From contig OU862920.1 in NCBI GenBank assembly GCA_917880885.1, positions 40,769,019 to 40,833,018 of the forward strand: DNA of 64,000 bases, given 5' to 3'. The notes under the pieces were generated by a model that ran no database searches, had not been told where the DNA came from, and saw nothing but the letters and a program-made list of their open reading frames with translations. The stretch is from Limnephilus marmoratus. Lineage: Eukaryota; Arthropoda; Insecta; Trichoptera; Limnephilidae. Position numbers and translations under genes: made by a program. Each line of letters begins with the position of its first letter. Position 1 is the first letter of the stretch. This document shows, piece by piece, positions 44,550 through 54,116 of the stretch.

Positions 44550-45245
44550 ATTATTAAAGTTAAGAATGCATTTATCAAATTATTTCAAATTTTAGAAAAT
44601 TAAATAATATGAATATTGTAATCCGAATTATTGTCAAAATTAATGCAATATTTTAATCCATTTTAATTAAATCCGAATATTGTATTTTACTTTAACAAGA
44701 AAAATAACTTTATGGTAGGTAAATTTTATTATTTTTCTTCTCATGTTATTAACCTAACAGAAAGGCACTAAAATACTAGTATAAGTACCTAATCACAATT
44801 GATTTTATATATTTGGTTTTAACAGCAAATTATTTACATCACTATCTGGACGAAGCTAATGAATAGCAATTGCGTTATTAGTGTTAAACCTTTAAATAAG
44901 CATTATAAAAATCTGTAATGATTCCATGACATTCAAATACATCGAGGATAAAACTTCTTATCTGTATTTACCTGCGCGTAAGCACTAAAAATTGACACTG
45001 TCTTAAATAAATTCGTTTGATAATCATCTGAATTTATAATTAAAGGCTTTTTGCAGTCGACTTTAGATTTTAAATAATTGGTAAAACTGATGCAATTTTT
45101 TTTAAATTTCATAATAACTATAATTCCGGCTAGCCAACTGTCGGGTCATCTTAAAAAATCACATACCTACGATAAGTTATGTAACTTTTTCCATAAATTC
45201 ATTCAGAATTAGAGCAAAATTATCGTTTTCAGGTTTTTTTGCATT
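44550..45245. other. No gene seen
   Basis: AT-rich sequence, no family recognised. Confidence 0.45.
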
Positions 45246-45248
45246 GTT

Positions 45249-45648
45249 CGTGCCTGTTCGCCTTATCGAAATTAACTTATTTATTATTAACATTTTGTGT
45301 ATTACAAACGTTACGCATTGTTGTGTAAAACTTAGAATCAACAAATTACAAGAGATTTATCTATTTAGATTTTATGTGTAATTATGAATAGGTATCCATA
45401 AATATTCATTAGTAGTTTTAAGGGGACATGCATTGTCATGCATTGACATGCATTGTCATAGACATGCATTGTCCGTGCCTGTTCGCCTTATCGAAATTAA
45501 CTTATTTATTATTAACATTTTGTGTATTACAAACGTTACGCATTGTTGTGTAAAACTAAGAATCAACAAATTCCAAGAGATTTATCTATTTAGATTTTAT
45601 GTGTAATTATGAATAGGTATCCATAAATATTCATTAGTAGTTTTAAGG
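45249..45648 (+). repeat. Tandem duplication, 175-bp unit, period 225 bp
   Basis: The block from CGTGCCTGTTCGCC to TTAGTAGTTTTAAGG occurs at 45249-45423 and 45474-45648 with only a few differences. Between them is a small CATTGACATG-type tandem repeat that probably mediated the event. Confidence 0.85.
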
Positions 45649-45970
45649 TGTATGTTTACAGCAATAAATTACATTTTACAACTTTATAGGTCTGTAGTTA
45701 TGCTAATGATGCTGATTTTTCAATCGTTTAAATAATTTATGGGATTACTTAAATTGACTTTTTTAATAGAATTATAAACAACAATACATATCTACAATGT
45801 TCGACTGACCTATTATTGTAAACGCTTTAAGTGATGTGATTTAATATTTTATTTTATTTGAATGAGATAATTATTGATATGCCATCTGTAATCATTTAAG
45901 TTGTTCTTAAGGTTTGAACTTCTGTTTATCTTTCTCACAAAATAAACCGCGAAATTACTTAATTACTTAA

Positions 45971-46685
45971 GTTTAACCAGCCAGCGGACGAAAATCCATA
46001 TTTCGTCTAAAGTTGTTCTTACGATCGTGCAGGGCGGTTACAATGAGAAAGATTAATTATTCTCCGTACCAGCTTTTTTAAATTATAACTCAATATCGAA
46101 TTTATTTCAATCCAAATTAGCTTTCATTTATACCTTCATCCAAAAATGCTGAAAGGCGTGATGATAAAATTATTAAAATAATGTACTTTTTGTAGTTATT
46201 TTTTGATTATAAGTATTTATCATTTTTTAATAATGTCTAAATTTAATAAGAATGTTAAAAAAATCTGAAATATATTAGTTTGTAAGTGCGCAAGTAAATA
46301 CACAAACGGACCAATTTTCGTCAAGAAACACATGTACGTACATATTTTTTAATGATTTTATTGAAACTAAAATTAAAATTCTAAAACATGCGTTTGCTAG
46401 ATAATGTATTGATTTATTTTACTGCGTGATTTTATTATTTGAAATGGGTGTGGTATAATGTATAATACAAAAACTTTTTTGAAAATTGAACAAATCTGCC
46501 AACGACCTATGGAATAACCTGATTATCTAAAAATTAAAAAATTTTCTCAAAATTTATTACATACGAATGCTAGATAAAAGAACAATCTTTCGAAATCCAT
46601 TTATAATTTTTTGTGGAAAAGAGTCAATACGTCTAAAATCTTTTTTGAAAATAACGTATTTCCGGTTTTCTCTGGTAATGCCCTC
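45971..46685 (+). mobile_element. piggyBac-like MITE copy 2
   Basis: TTAA at 45967-45970 and 46686-46689. The left end lacks a few bases (GTTTAACCAGCC) compared with copy 1. The rest is highly similar to 23422-24135. Confidence 0.7.
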
Positions 46686-46734
46686 TTAAGTGAATTTCGC
46701 ATAGAAAATGAAATGATCCAATCGCTCACCAATG

Positions 46735-46900
46735 TTCATTGGGATCGAGGAATCCACAATATTTGAGGTAAATTGTGAGGCTGAAGAAACTCAGGAAGGG
46801 AACGAGATGGTTCAGATTTGGTCTCTAAAAACGGCTATTCCCATTTAAATAAAGCAAAGTTTCGATTATGAATGCAGGTCTTTCATTGGGGCGATAGGGA
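46735..46900 (-). mobile_element. SINE-1 copy, diverged
   Basis: ATTGTGAGGCTGAAG, GATTTGGTCTC and AAAGTTTCGATTATGAATG follow the SINE-1 body order. The head is lost. Confidence 0.55.
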
Positions 46901-47060
46901 GAGAATCAAGATCTTTGGCCAACTCTTTTAGTACGATTTTTTTCACTGAACGTCAGTTTTGAGAATTACAACGTCGGATTTATCAAGAGAAGAATATTGT
47001 ACATAGTATTACATAATATATATATATAATATATGTGATGTAATATATTATTCAGCTTAA

Positions 47061-48499
47061 CCCTACAGCGGTCGCGCTCAAAAGTAACGTCAGTGGTGCG
47101 CGGATTACATTGGTAGGCCATTTTTAAACTAATAAAAAAATATGTGAAATCATTTAGTATTATTGTGTATTTATTTTTTAATCTTATAATCTAAGCATTG
47201 TTCATTAGAAATAAATAACATATATTAAACATAACTTCACAATTAACCAAAACATAAATTACATCTTTCACTTTTATTGATATAACAAAACGAAAAAAAG
47301 CACATATACTAATTTAATTGCAATTTTTTGCAGGAAAAACATAAAATTATTGAATGATCAGGACAAATGATTTTTTTGCATTTTGCATACACTTTTCGAG
47401 TGCTGCGTAGTGGTCGCGCGAATTACAGGTGTAGGCCGTGGACTTTGCGGACCTCCTTTAAGGCGGCCCCTAGACGATCAATTATATTGCTCAATATTAC
47501 GAATTGTGCAATATTATTGACCATTTATGGTTAATTGCTCAATTGTTGAACAAAAGTTTGAGCGACTTTAATTTTTATTGTACCATATTTTTCCATTGCA
47601 TTCTGTAAGTAGGGTCAGTATTGCACAATATTTTTTCAATTTTTCATTTTACTAACTCGAAAACATTGAGCTGTTCGTTTATTGAGCCTTTCAATCTTAT
47701 TGTACAATAAAATATATTGTACAATAGGGTGTGTCAATTATTTCAACTTTTGAATTCAGAAATGCCCGGGGTCTCAAAAGTTGCGTCTTACAAAGAAAAT
47801 GAGAACTCCATTTAAATTTATTTATTTTTTAAATTTTTAATAATTTTTTTTCAGTAATTTAAACTTTTAACGTTTTTTTATTATTAAAAAATGCGTATAA
47901 CTGACAAAAATGAAAAAAAAAGTTCAATTTATAAATACAAGTAAGTCAACAAGAATACTGATTTTATCCAGAAAAAGTGTTATTTTCCCCTTTTATATTT
48001 TTAACCAACACATCACATATGTTTAAAAAAAAATTTTTTTTGTTTCTTTGTACTGCAGTTATGGAATGAAAAATAAGTTTGGGACAAAATATATAATATG
48101 AACCCTTTGTTTTATTTTTTTTCCAAATCACGAAATCTATTTTTTTTTTCAAAACATTTAGTTGTTAAAAAATTTAGGCCATTTTAGCGGGCTAATAGTG
48201 AACAATAATTTAATTTATTTTTACGTTTTCGAATAGCTACCGATCAGACGAAACTTTTGAGACCCTGGGCGTTTAAATATAAGGCCTTTTTTTCTCTCTA
48301 TGGAGAGCGACACAAGCTATTGTATGTTATTGTAGCGTCCAGGGGCGCCTAACACAACTAAGCCTGTCCGGCACGCGCTGAACAGCTAAACTGAACGCGT
48401 CAAGTACACGAAGATAAAATGATTCGCGCCACCCGTTTTTAAGGAATCTTTAATTTTGCATGAGTGGATTACATAAGTAACTGCGCGACCACTTCAGGG
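47061..48499. mobile_element. piggyBac-like element, non-autonomous, containing a nested MITE
   Basis: TTAA at 47057-47060 and 48500-48503 flank inverted ends CCCTACAGCGGTCGCGC and CCCTGAAGTGGTCGCGC. A CCCT start after TTAA is typical of piggyBac. Without the nested 888-bp insertion it is about 550 bp, so it is itself a MITE. A partial internal repeat of the end (GTAGTGGTCGCGCGAATTAC) lies near 47411. Confidence 0.75.
47462..48349. mobile_element. PIF/Harbinger-like MITE nested in the piggyBac-like element
   Basis: TAA at 47459-47461 and 48350-48352 flank inverted ends GGCGGCCCCTAGACGATCA and (complement) GGCGCCCCTGGACGCTACA. A TWA 3-bp duplication and G-rich ends fit PIF/Harbinger. No transposase. 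The interior is AT-rich with long A/T runs. Confidence 0.65.
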
Positions 48500-48750
48500 T
48501 TAAATTCGCACGTGAAAGAGGAATCTGACAATCATGCAGTTTAACAGCTGACGGCCATTCTTTCCGCTATTAGCTCAGTTTTAATAGCCTTCTTACTCCA
48601 CTTGTAGCAAACCAGAATACAAACCTTCGATTTCATTTTCGTGATGTGTTTCTTGGTAAACGTAATAATTGCGTGGAAAAATGAGCAACTAAGTTTATAA
48701 GTGTAATGATAGTTCGTAAATTATGACTGAAACTGTCTTATAAAAAAAAT

Positions 48751-48977
48751 AGAGTGTGCAGTTCACACGCGATAGAAGTGAAACCTTTAGAAAATTAAAG
48801 TAGACAAGAGTGGGGAGGTTATGAAGCAACGCACGAGGAGGAGACCGATTATTCTATCTCATTCTCTCGGATCCTAAATCCTATAGACGTAAGTGTTTAT
48901 CCCTTTTTAGCGTCGCTATTTATCGTTTCATCGAATTTCAAATCACAAAGGCGCTAAAGAAGTTTTCACTTCAAAAT
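48751..48977 (+). mobile_element. MITE-C, full-length reference copy
   Basis: Left end AGTGTGCAGTTCACACGC, then GATAGAAGTGAAACC. Interior GAGTGGGGAGG, GAGGAGACCGATTATTCTAT. Right end GCGCTAAAGAAGTTTTCACT. The subterminal GAAGTGAAA motifs are inverted with respect to each other. Confidence 0.8.
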
Positions 48978-48984
48978 TAATCAG

Positions 48985-49118
48985 ATTGGGCAATTCAAAC
49001 GCAGTCAAAGGGAAACCTTAAGAAAACTATATTAGACAACAGTGGGGAGGTTACGAAGCACCGCATAAAGAGGAGACCGATTATACTATCTCATTCTATC
49101 ACTCAGGCTAAATCCTGC
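48985..49118 (+). mobile_element. MITE-C copy, left part, interrupted by a LINE
   Basis: Runs from AATTCAAACGCAGTCAAAG to GGCTAAATCCTGCAG, then is broken by the LINE at 49119-49722. The right remainder is 49723-49773. Confidence 0.75.
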
Positions 49119-49725
49119 AGATTTTTTTTTTTTATTAACTCCACACAGGAGGCCCCGAGGAAAATAATTTCCCTCAGGGCCTACGTCATCTGGGATGCTG
49201 TGTGAAGGGTCTTTTTGAGGAGAGAAAGGAATGAACATTGGTCTTGAAGAGACCCAGGTTGTAGGAGGGAGGAAACACAGAGGCCAGCAAATCATTCCAC
49301 AGCCGAGCTGTTGAACACAAGTCGAAGAAACGACCCGTTCTCGTGTGACAAATGTCAACCGTGTACAAATGTTAGGCACGTGTTTGGCGTGTTTCCCGAC
49401 TATTCACCTGTGCCGAAGGGATCAATGACGCTAGTTCCTCGGAGCATCTTCCATTGTAATACCGGTAAACAAGAATAGCATTCCCACCCGACGCCTGTAC
49501 TCTAAAGATTGCAATCCGTCTGTACGTCTGTTAAGATGGGAGAATCTATTAAACGGACCGTCTTTCTGCACAGAGTCGAGAGTATTGTTCAGGTATTTTG
49601 AAACTCCAGACTATAGGTGGCTGCCAAATTCAACCGTGGGGCGCACTTGTGATTTGTACAGGGTTAGCAGTTGTGTACTATTGAAGTATCTGTGGGCCTT
49701 GTACAGTACGCCCGTATAGATGTAC
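49115..49725 (-). mobile_element. 5'-truncated LINE inserted in MITE-C
   Basis: A T run at 49119-49131 is the poly(A) on the minus strand. The last roughly 120 bp of the LINE (AGGAGGCCCCGAGGAAAATA, GGGCCTACGTCATC, GATGCTGTGTG) are shared with retroposon R3. Confidence 0.8.
49180..49722 (-). pseudogene. C-terminal LINE ORF fragment (TARLWN type)
   Basis: Minus-strand frames, broken by stops, read LYKSQVRPTVEFGSHL, LNNTLDSVQK, then FFDLCSTARLWNDLLASVFP and YNLGLFKTNVHSFLSSK before a stop near 49186. The STARLWN...SVFP block is a common C-terminal signature of CR1/Jockey-type LINEs. No RT catalytic motif is present. Confidence 0.75.
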
Positions 49726-49773
49726 GTGTTTGTCCCTTTTAAGCGTCGCTATGTTTCGTTTCAAATCACAACG
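49723..49773 (+). mobile_element. MITE-C, right remainder of the interrupted copy
   Basis: TAGATGTACGTGTTTGTCCC and AGCGTCGCTATGTTTCG continue the MITE-C sequence lost at 49118. Confidence 0.7.
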
Positions 49774-49988
49774 ATTGTGCAATTCAAACGCAGTCAAAGT
49801 GAAACCTTAAGAAAACTATATTATACAAGAGTGGGGAGCATACCGCACAAAGAGGAGACCGACTAGTCTATCTCATTCTATCGCATCCTAAATCCTATAG
49901 GTGTATGTGTTTATCTCTTTTAATGTCGTTTTTTTCGTTTCATCGAGTTCCAAACCACAACGATGCTAAAGAAGTTTTCACGTTAAAC
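49774..49988 (+). mobile_element. MITE-C copy in tandem
   Basis: GCAATTCAAACGCAGTCAAA to GATGCTAAAGAAGTTTTCAC. It is closest to the 48985 copy (shared AATTCAAACGCAGTCAAAG start), so these two may be a local duplication. Confidence 0.75.
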
Positions 49989-49989
49989 A

Positions 49990-50660
49990 TATCATGATTT
50001 GTGTAAGTAATCCTACACAGTTAAGCGAAAAAATTAGAACAAAGCACATCAGTCTGTTTTGCCAATTTATACTTACAAGTAGATTGCACATTATTCAGTG
50101 GTTTTGTATTGTTCGAATTCTTGTGCGGTATTTCGTAATAAAAACAGACATCGATCGTAAATATGTAGGTATTCATGTATTTCCGTTTTTGTCTGCTAGG
50201 TTTCGCGAAAAATGTTCAAAAACATTTTCAATACCAATTTTCGATTGAGTGTTCCTATTGTAGTCTGGTGAGTTTTCATACATTGTTTGGTACCCGCTGT
50301 GTATTTATTTTTTCATCAATTGTTTTTACTTCGCTTACACAAACGAATTTATAGCAAAAATTGGTCAAACATCGTCGTTTTGATTCAATTATCACAATTT
50401 ATTTTCGGGTGTATTATTACATCGTACTTTATAAGCGTGTCCAGTAAGATTTGTATAAGTAAACGCCGATTTTGTATACGTATACATTTCTTTATAATAC
50501 AATTTTCAATGATGGATATACAAATAAAGTCTTTTGAATTTGTGTTACCACTTATTATAAGAGTACCGCTAGCTGATTGGAAGAAGACATCAAGGGTTAC
50601 GGGATAAAGTAAATTATGAAAGGTAAACCTTACTATTTTTATCTGACATAACTAAACAGT
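49990..50660. other. No gene recognised
   Basis: Two open frames of 84 and 106 codons (49994-50248, 50287-50607) are AT-rich and hydrophobic by composition, without a recognisable motif. I do not call them genes. A short SINE-1 scrap (CATTTCAACTCTGAATGGTG) lies at about 50671-50700. Confidence 0.4.
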
Positions 50661-50709
50661 AGCTACTCTAAACAACATTTCAACTCTGAATGGTGGCATC
50701 TAACGCTGC

Positions 50710-51275
50710 TTATGCACTTTAAAAAAAAACGAGTGTGCTTTATTTTTGTTATTTATTTTTGGGGTGTTATGTCGTGTTGCGCTACCTCTTCCTTTAGCCA
50801 ACGTTTTTTTAGAAAGGAGGAGGTAGCGCAACACGGCATAACACCCCAAAAATAAATAACAAAAAATTTTTGGCCGTGAAAATCTAAAATCATATCTAAG
50901 TGTCTTTAGACCACACGACTGAAGTAAAACTTCTTTAGCTCCATCTATATGATAGGAAGAGAGAAAGAAAAGGGGCGCGCGCACTGCTCTCTCTTGCTCC
51001 TACAGTGTGATACAGACAATAGGCCTGCACTGTGTCTTAGATATACGAAACATATCTGGCTATGAGAGAAAGAGAGAAATGAAATGTGTGCTCGTACCTC
51101 TCTCTCTTACCCCTACAGTAATATACGAAACGTAACTCTCACTCTTTTTACATTTTCTAAATTATATCTCCCTCTCAACTACCGTTCGCCTCGCTTTTCG
51201 CAACGCTCTCGTCACGCATTCACCAGCTTACTCCCCAAGTCAAGCGTGCGTAAAGAAGTTTACTTTTAAAAAACG
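50710..51275 (-). mobile_element. MITE-H copy with an inserted palindrome
   Basis: Inverted homologue of 32395-32775 (GAAGTAAAACTTCTTTAGC, CAGACAATAGGCCTGCAC, CAACGCTCTCGTCACGC, AAAGAAGTTTACTTT). The outer part on the left also carries the palindrome at 50739-50870. Confidence 0.75.
50739..50870. repeat. Palindrome inside MITE-H
   Basis: TTTTTGGGGTGTTATGTCG and GTGTTGCGCTACCTC are mirrored by GAGGTAGCGCAACAC and GGCATAACACCCC, with a loop of about 25 bp. A single arm is at 1845-1930. Confidence 0.8.
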
Positions 51276-51294
51276 CGAGCCGAACCATGAATTG

Positions 51295-51355
51295 AATCGC
51301 TTACGATTGCTTCGTTCCTTTCCTATATTTGTGATTCGGCTCGCGCTCTTTTGCT
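51295..51355. repeat. Short inverted repeat
   Basis: GCGAGCCGAACCA at the left is mirrored by TGATTCGGCTCGC at the right. Confidence 0.6.
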
Positions 51356-51399
51356 CACAGCATTATGGCTCATTTTTTATGTGAGTATCGCACGATTCG

Positions 51400-51690
51400 C
51401 AATAGCTCCCGTATAAAGCCAGTGAGACTATGGTGATCTCTTCCTCAGAGGAATGAGAGAAAATATATGGCTATTCTAATCTGGTCACCAAACACATTTC
51501 AATCAAAATTTCGTTTGTGATTGGTGGTCTTTCAATAGGGCTACATTGAAGGTATATTGAAGGTATTCCTCAGAGGAATGAGAGAAAATATATGGCTATT
51601 CTAATCTGGTCACCAAACACATTTCAATCAAAATTTCGTTTGTGATTGGTGGTCTTTCAATAGGGCTACATTGAAGGTATATATCACTTT
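51400..51690 (-). mobile_element. SINE-1 copy with internal tandem duplication
   Basis: The body has GCCAGTGAGACTATGG and CTGGTCACCAAACACATTT. A 125-bp segment starting TTCCTCAGAGGAATGAGAG is present twice (51441-51565 and 51566-51685), nearly identical. Confidence 0.7.
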
Positions 51691-51704
51691 CTAACATATG
51701 CTAT

Positions 51705-51870
51705 ATATAACGCATGTATGTGTGTATGTATGCATGTGTATGTATATGTATGTATATGTATATATATATAAGAATATATATGTATGTGTGGGAATGCATA
51801 AATACATGTTTATGTAAGTATATATATATATGTATATGTGCATGTATATATGTATGTGTATTTATTAACA
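51705..51870. repeat. (GTAT)n / (TA)n microsatellite
   Basis: An irregular tetranucleotide and dinucleotide run, with no coding meaning. Confidence 0.85.
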
Positions 51871-52144
51871 TACATAACAGCTACCTTATTTATTTGTGCT
51901 TATTTTCCAGGCAACTTTGGCAATTTGTGAGTTATTGGAAACATTTCCACCAATTTTCTAATTTTTTTTATAATTTTACTTAAATATGTTTACACTTATT
52001 AGACTTCATTTCAAAATAACTATACTCCGTTGGTCACCATAAATTAGGGAGCTGCTTAGTATGGTGATCTAATGTATCTTCTCAAGTAAATGTATTATTA
52101 CGTAACGTGTATAAATAAATAAACTAAACCCAAAATTGAGTGTA

Positions 52145-52205
52145 ATAAATTGATTGGAGTTTGAACCCGCGACCTCCATACTCGTAGCCGAGATCGTAAC
52201 CACTC
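52145..52205 (-). mobile_element. tRNA-like head of SINE-1, detached
   Basis: The minus strand carries GGAGTGGTTACGATCTCGGC and GGTCGCGGGTTCAAACTCC (box B). It has the orientation expected of the head of the SINE at 51400-51690, about 450 bp away, with a microsatellite between. Confidence 0.55.
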
Positions 52206-52209
52206 CACA

Positions 52210-52880
52210 ATATTTTCCATTCTGAAGCGAACTCTAAATATGTGTAAAGATATTGATATTTATTTATAGTCTGTTGTTGAAAAGATTTTTTTCAGTATTA
52301 AAATTGTCACCATTGTGCCAAAAGGGTAAGGCAGTTCATCTAATGTTATTCATAACTCGATTATAAGTACTGACATAGGTGTAGATAGATGTATTACTTT
52401 CCTCAATGAGATGGTAATTACTTACCTTCCTACTTTCTTAATGTTGCTATGCTTGAAGTCACTGAATGAAGCTAGGGAATTCATCGCATGTCTCAGGATG
52501 AGGAAGTATTACGTGGCAGAAGGATTGCACCAAAAGGAGAATAAATGGATGGTTGATAGGAACTTCATATACAATTTATTAAAAAATCGCTTCATTAACG
52601 AGTATAGTAAAAATTTACTAAAATATCTTTATTACATTAGGTAAAATCGCACATAATAATTTAGAACAGTCATAATAAATAAGATTTCGCAAAAAAAAAT
52701 CGTATAACAAACAATAATAAAAATACATCTAAAAATAAAGCTTTGTAAAAAATAATATTTAAGTTTACCTAAAATCATGCATTTTGAAATAGGTACTTAC
52801 CAATTCCTAACACTGAAAAAATAAACCCACTACAGCTAATATGTAAGGGATTAATCATGGGCCTAACTGATGAAAATATT
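52210..52880. other. No gene recognised
   Basis: A 77-codon plus-strand frame at 52411-52644 (contains EFIACLRMRKYYVAEGLH) matches nothing I recognise. It is not called. Confidence 0.4.
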
Positions 52881-52884
52881 TTAA

Positions 52885-52965
52885 AGTTTACACAACTGAT
52901 AACACGATAAAGAACTTAATGTATGGTAAATAGTTGTTTATCAGTTGTGTAAAATTTAAAACTCA
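52885..52965. repeat. Hairpin repeat
   Basis: AAAGTTTACACAACTGATAA is mirrored by TTATCAGTTGTGTAAAATTT, separated by about 40 bp. Confidence 0.65.
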
Positions 52966-53073
52966 TTTTTTAGTAAAAAAGGTAAATATATGAAATACAT
53001 ACATAACCAACACACGTTTTATTTATACGTGCGAAGATTAAAAAGTTTTTTTTACGGTTTAATGCACATTCAG

Positions 53074-53270
53074 GCTCAGTTGTTTCGTAGAAATTCACGT
53101 GTGACAAAGGCATTAAATGGCCACCTTACAATTTGTTTAAAAGCTGGAACGGACTTATAATAGGCTTTTAACGGAAACTTTTCAGCTGCCAAAAAAACAA
53201 AATGGCACTGAGTGGCCATTTGATGACAATGTTACTTTTGAATTTCTGTGAAATAAACCGTCCTTAAAAT
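53074..53270. mobile_element. MITE related to the GTTGTTTCAC family
   Basis: GTTGTTTCGTAGAAATTCA at the left and the complement of TGAATTTCTGTGAAATAAAC at the right. The interior has inverted AATGGCCACCTTA / AGTGGCCATTT. Confidence 0.5.
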
Positions 53271-53339
53271 TTCGAATGATTGTTCGAGGATCTGAAGGGT
53301 TTGGTTTAATTAAGCCAAATTATTCGAAATATCAAACAA

Positions 53340-53670
53340 AAATCACACGCGGTAGAAGTGAAACTAGAAAGTCGCTGGTTATCGTTATCTTTTCTTTTGC
53401 TTGTTTTTTTAAAGTGGTTTGAAGATTGGATATTGATTTCACAAAAAAAGTAGAATTCGAACCACCGTTCGCTTCATGTCTGTCTCGCTGCTGCTGAGAC
53501 TTGTCAAGCACCTTGCCAACTAGGCTATGGAAGGCACGTGGCGAGGTGCGAATTCAACGCATTATATTAGAACCGAGTATTTGTGAGGAACTGAGTTGTG
53601 ACGCATTTCCGTTTCACCCGTATTTCAAGTCAACAACGGCGCTAACCAAGTTTCACTTCAAAATTTCAAA
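53340..53670 (+). mobile_element. MITE-C remnant
   Basis: CACACGCGGTAGAAGTGAAA at the left and GGCGCTAACCAAGTTTCACT at the right. The interior is largely replaced. Confidence 0.5.
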
Positions 53671-54033
53671 ACTTGATACAATCTCTAAGAATATTTAAGA
53701 GAGTTACAAAGTCAGAAAATATTCCACCATCAGTTTACAATACTACAGGCCGAAATTTCAGATCCCTCCCAGGAACCCTGACAAGATAAACTGACTGACA
53801 CCATTACTAAAAAATACTGAAATATCGCCCCTATCTAAGATTTTGTTATGTTTTATTTGGTGCATGATATGCAAATAACCCATGTACTTAGGAATATAGT
53901 ATTTGGATTCAGTTCTTAGTAAGTGCATTTGTAAACGAGACATGTTAAATTAGGAGTTATTGCTATAATATACATTATTAAACTTAACAAAATCTGTCCC
54001 CAAAGGAATTTTTTTTTAAAAATATTCCTACAA

Positions 54034-54039
54034 TTTATT
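54034..54039 (-). terminator. Polyadenylation signal of the secreted-protein gene
   Basis: AATAAA on the minus strand, 25 bases downstream of the stop codon at 54065-54067, followed by further AT-rich sequence. Confidence 0.6.
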
Positions 54040-54064
54040 TACAATCCTCATTTAGTCTAAGTAT

Positions 54065-54116
54065 TTATTCGAAACTACTGAAGTCTTCATATTCTCTCTC
54101 GCGGTTCTTCTTGTGC
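54065..54116 (-). CDS. Exon 4 (charged C-terminus and stop)
   Basis: 52 bases after a T-rich acceptor (TTTTTTTTGCAG). It encodes HKKNREREYEDFSSFE and TAA in the phase dictated by exon 3. Confidence 0.75.

Noticed and set aside
50287..50607. A 106-codon open frame as a membrane-protein gene
   Set aside because: Hydrophobicity follows from AT-rich codons. There is no motif, no splice context and no supporting neighbour.
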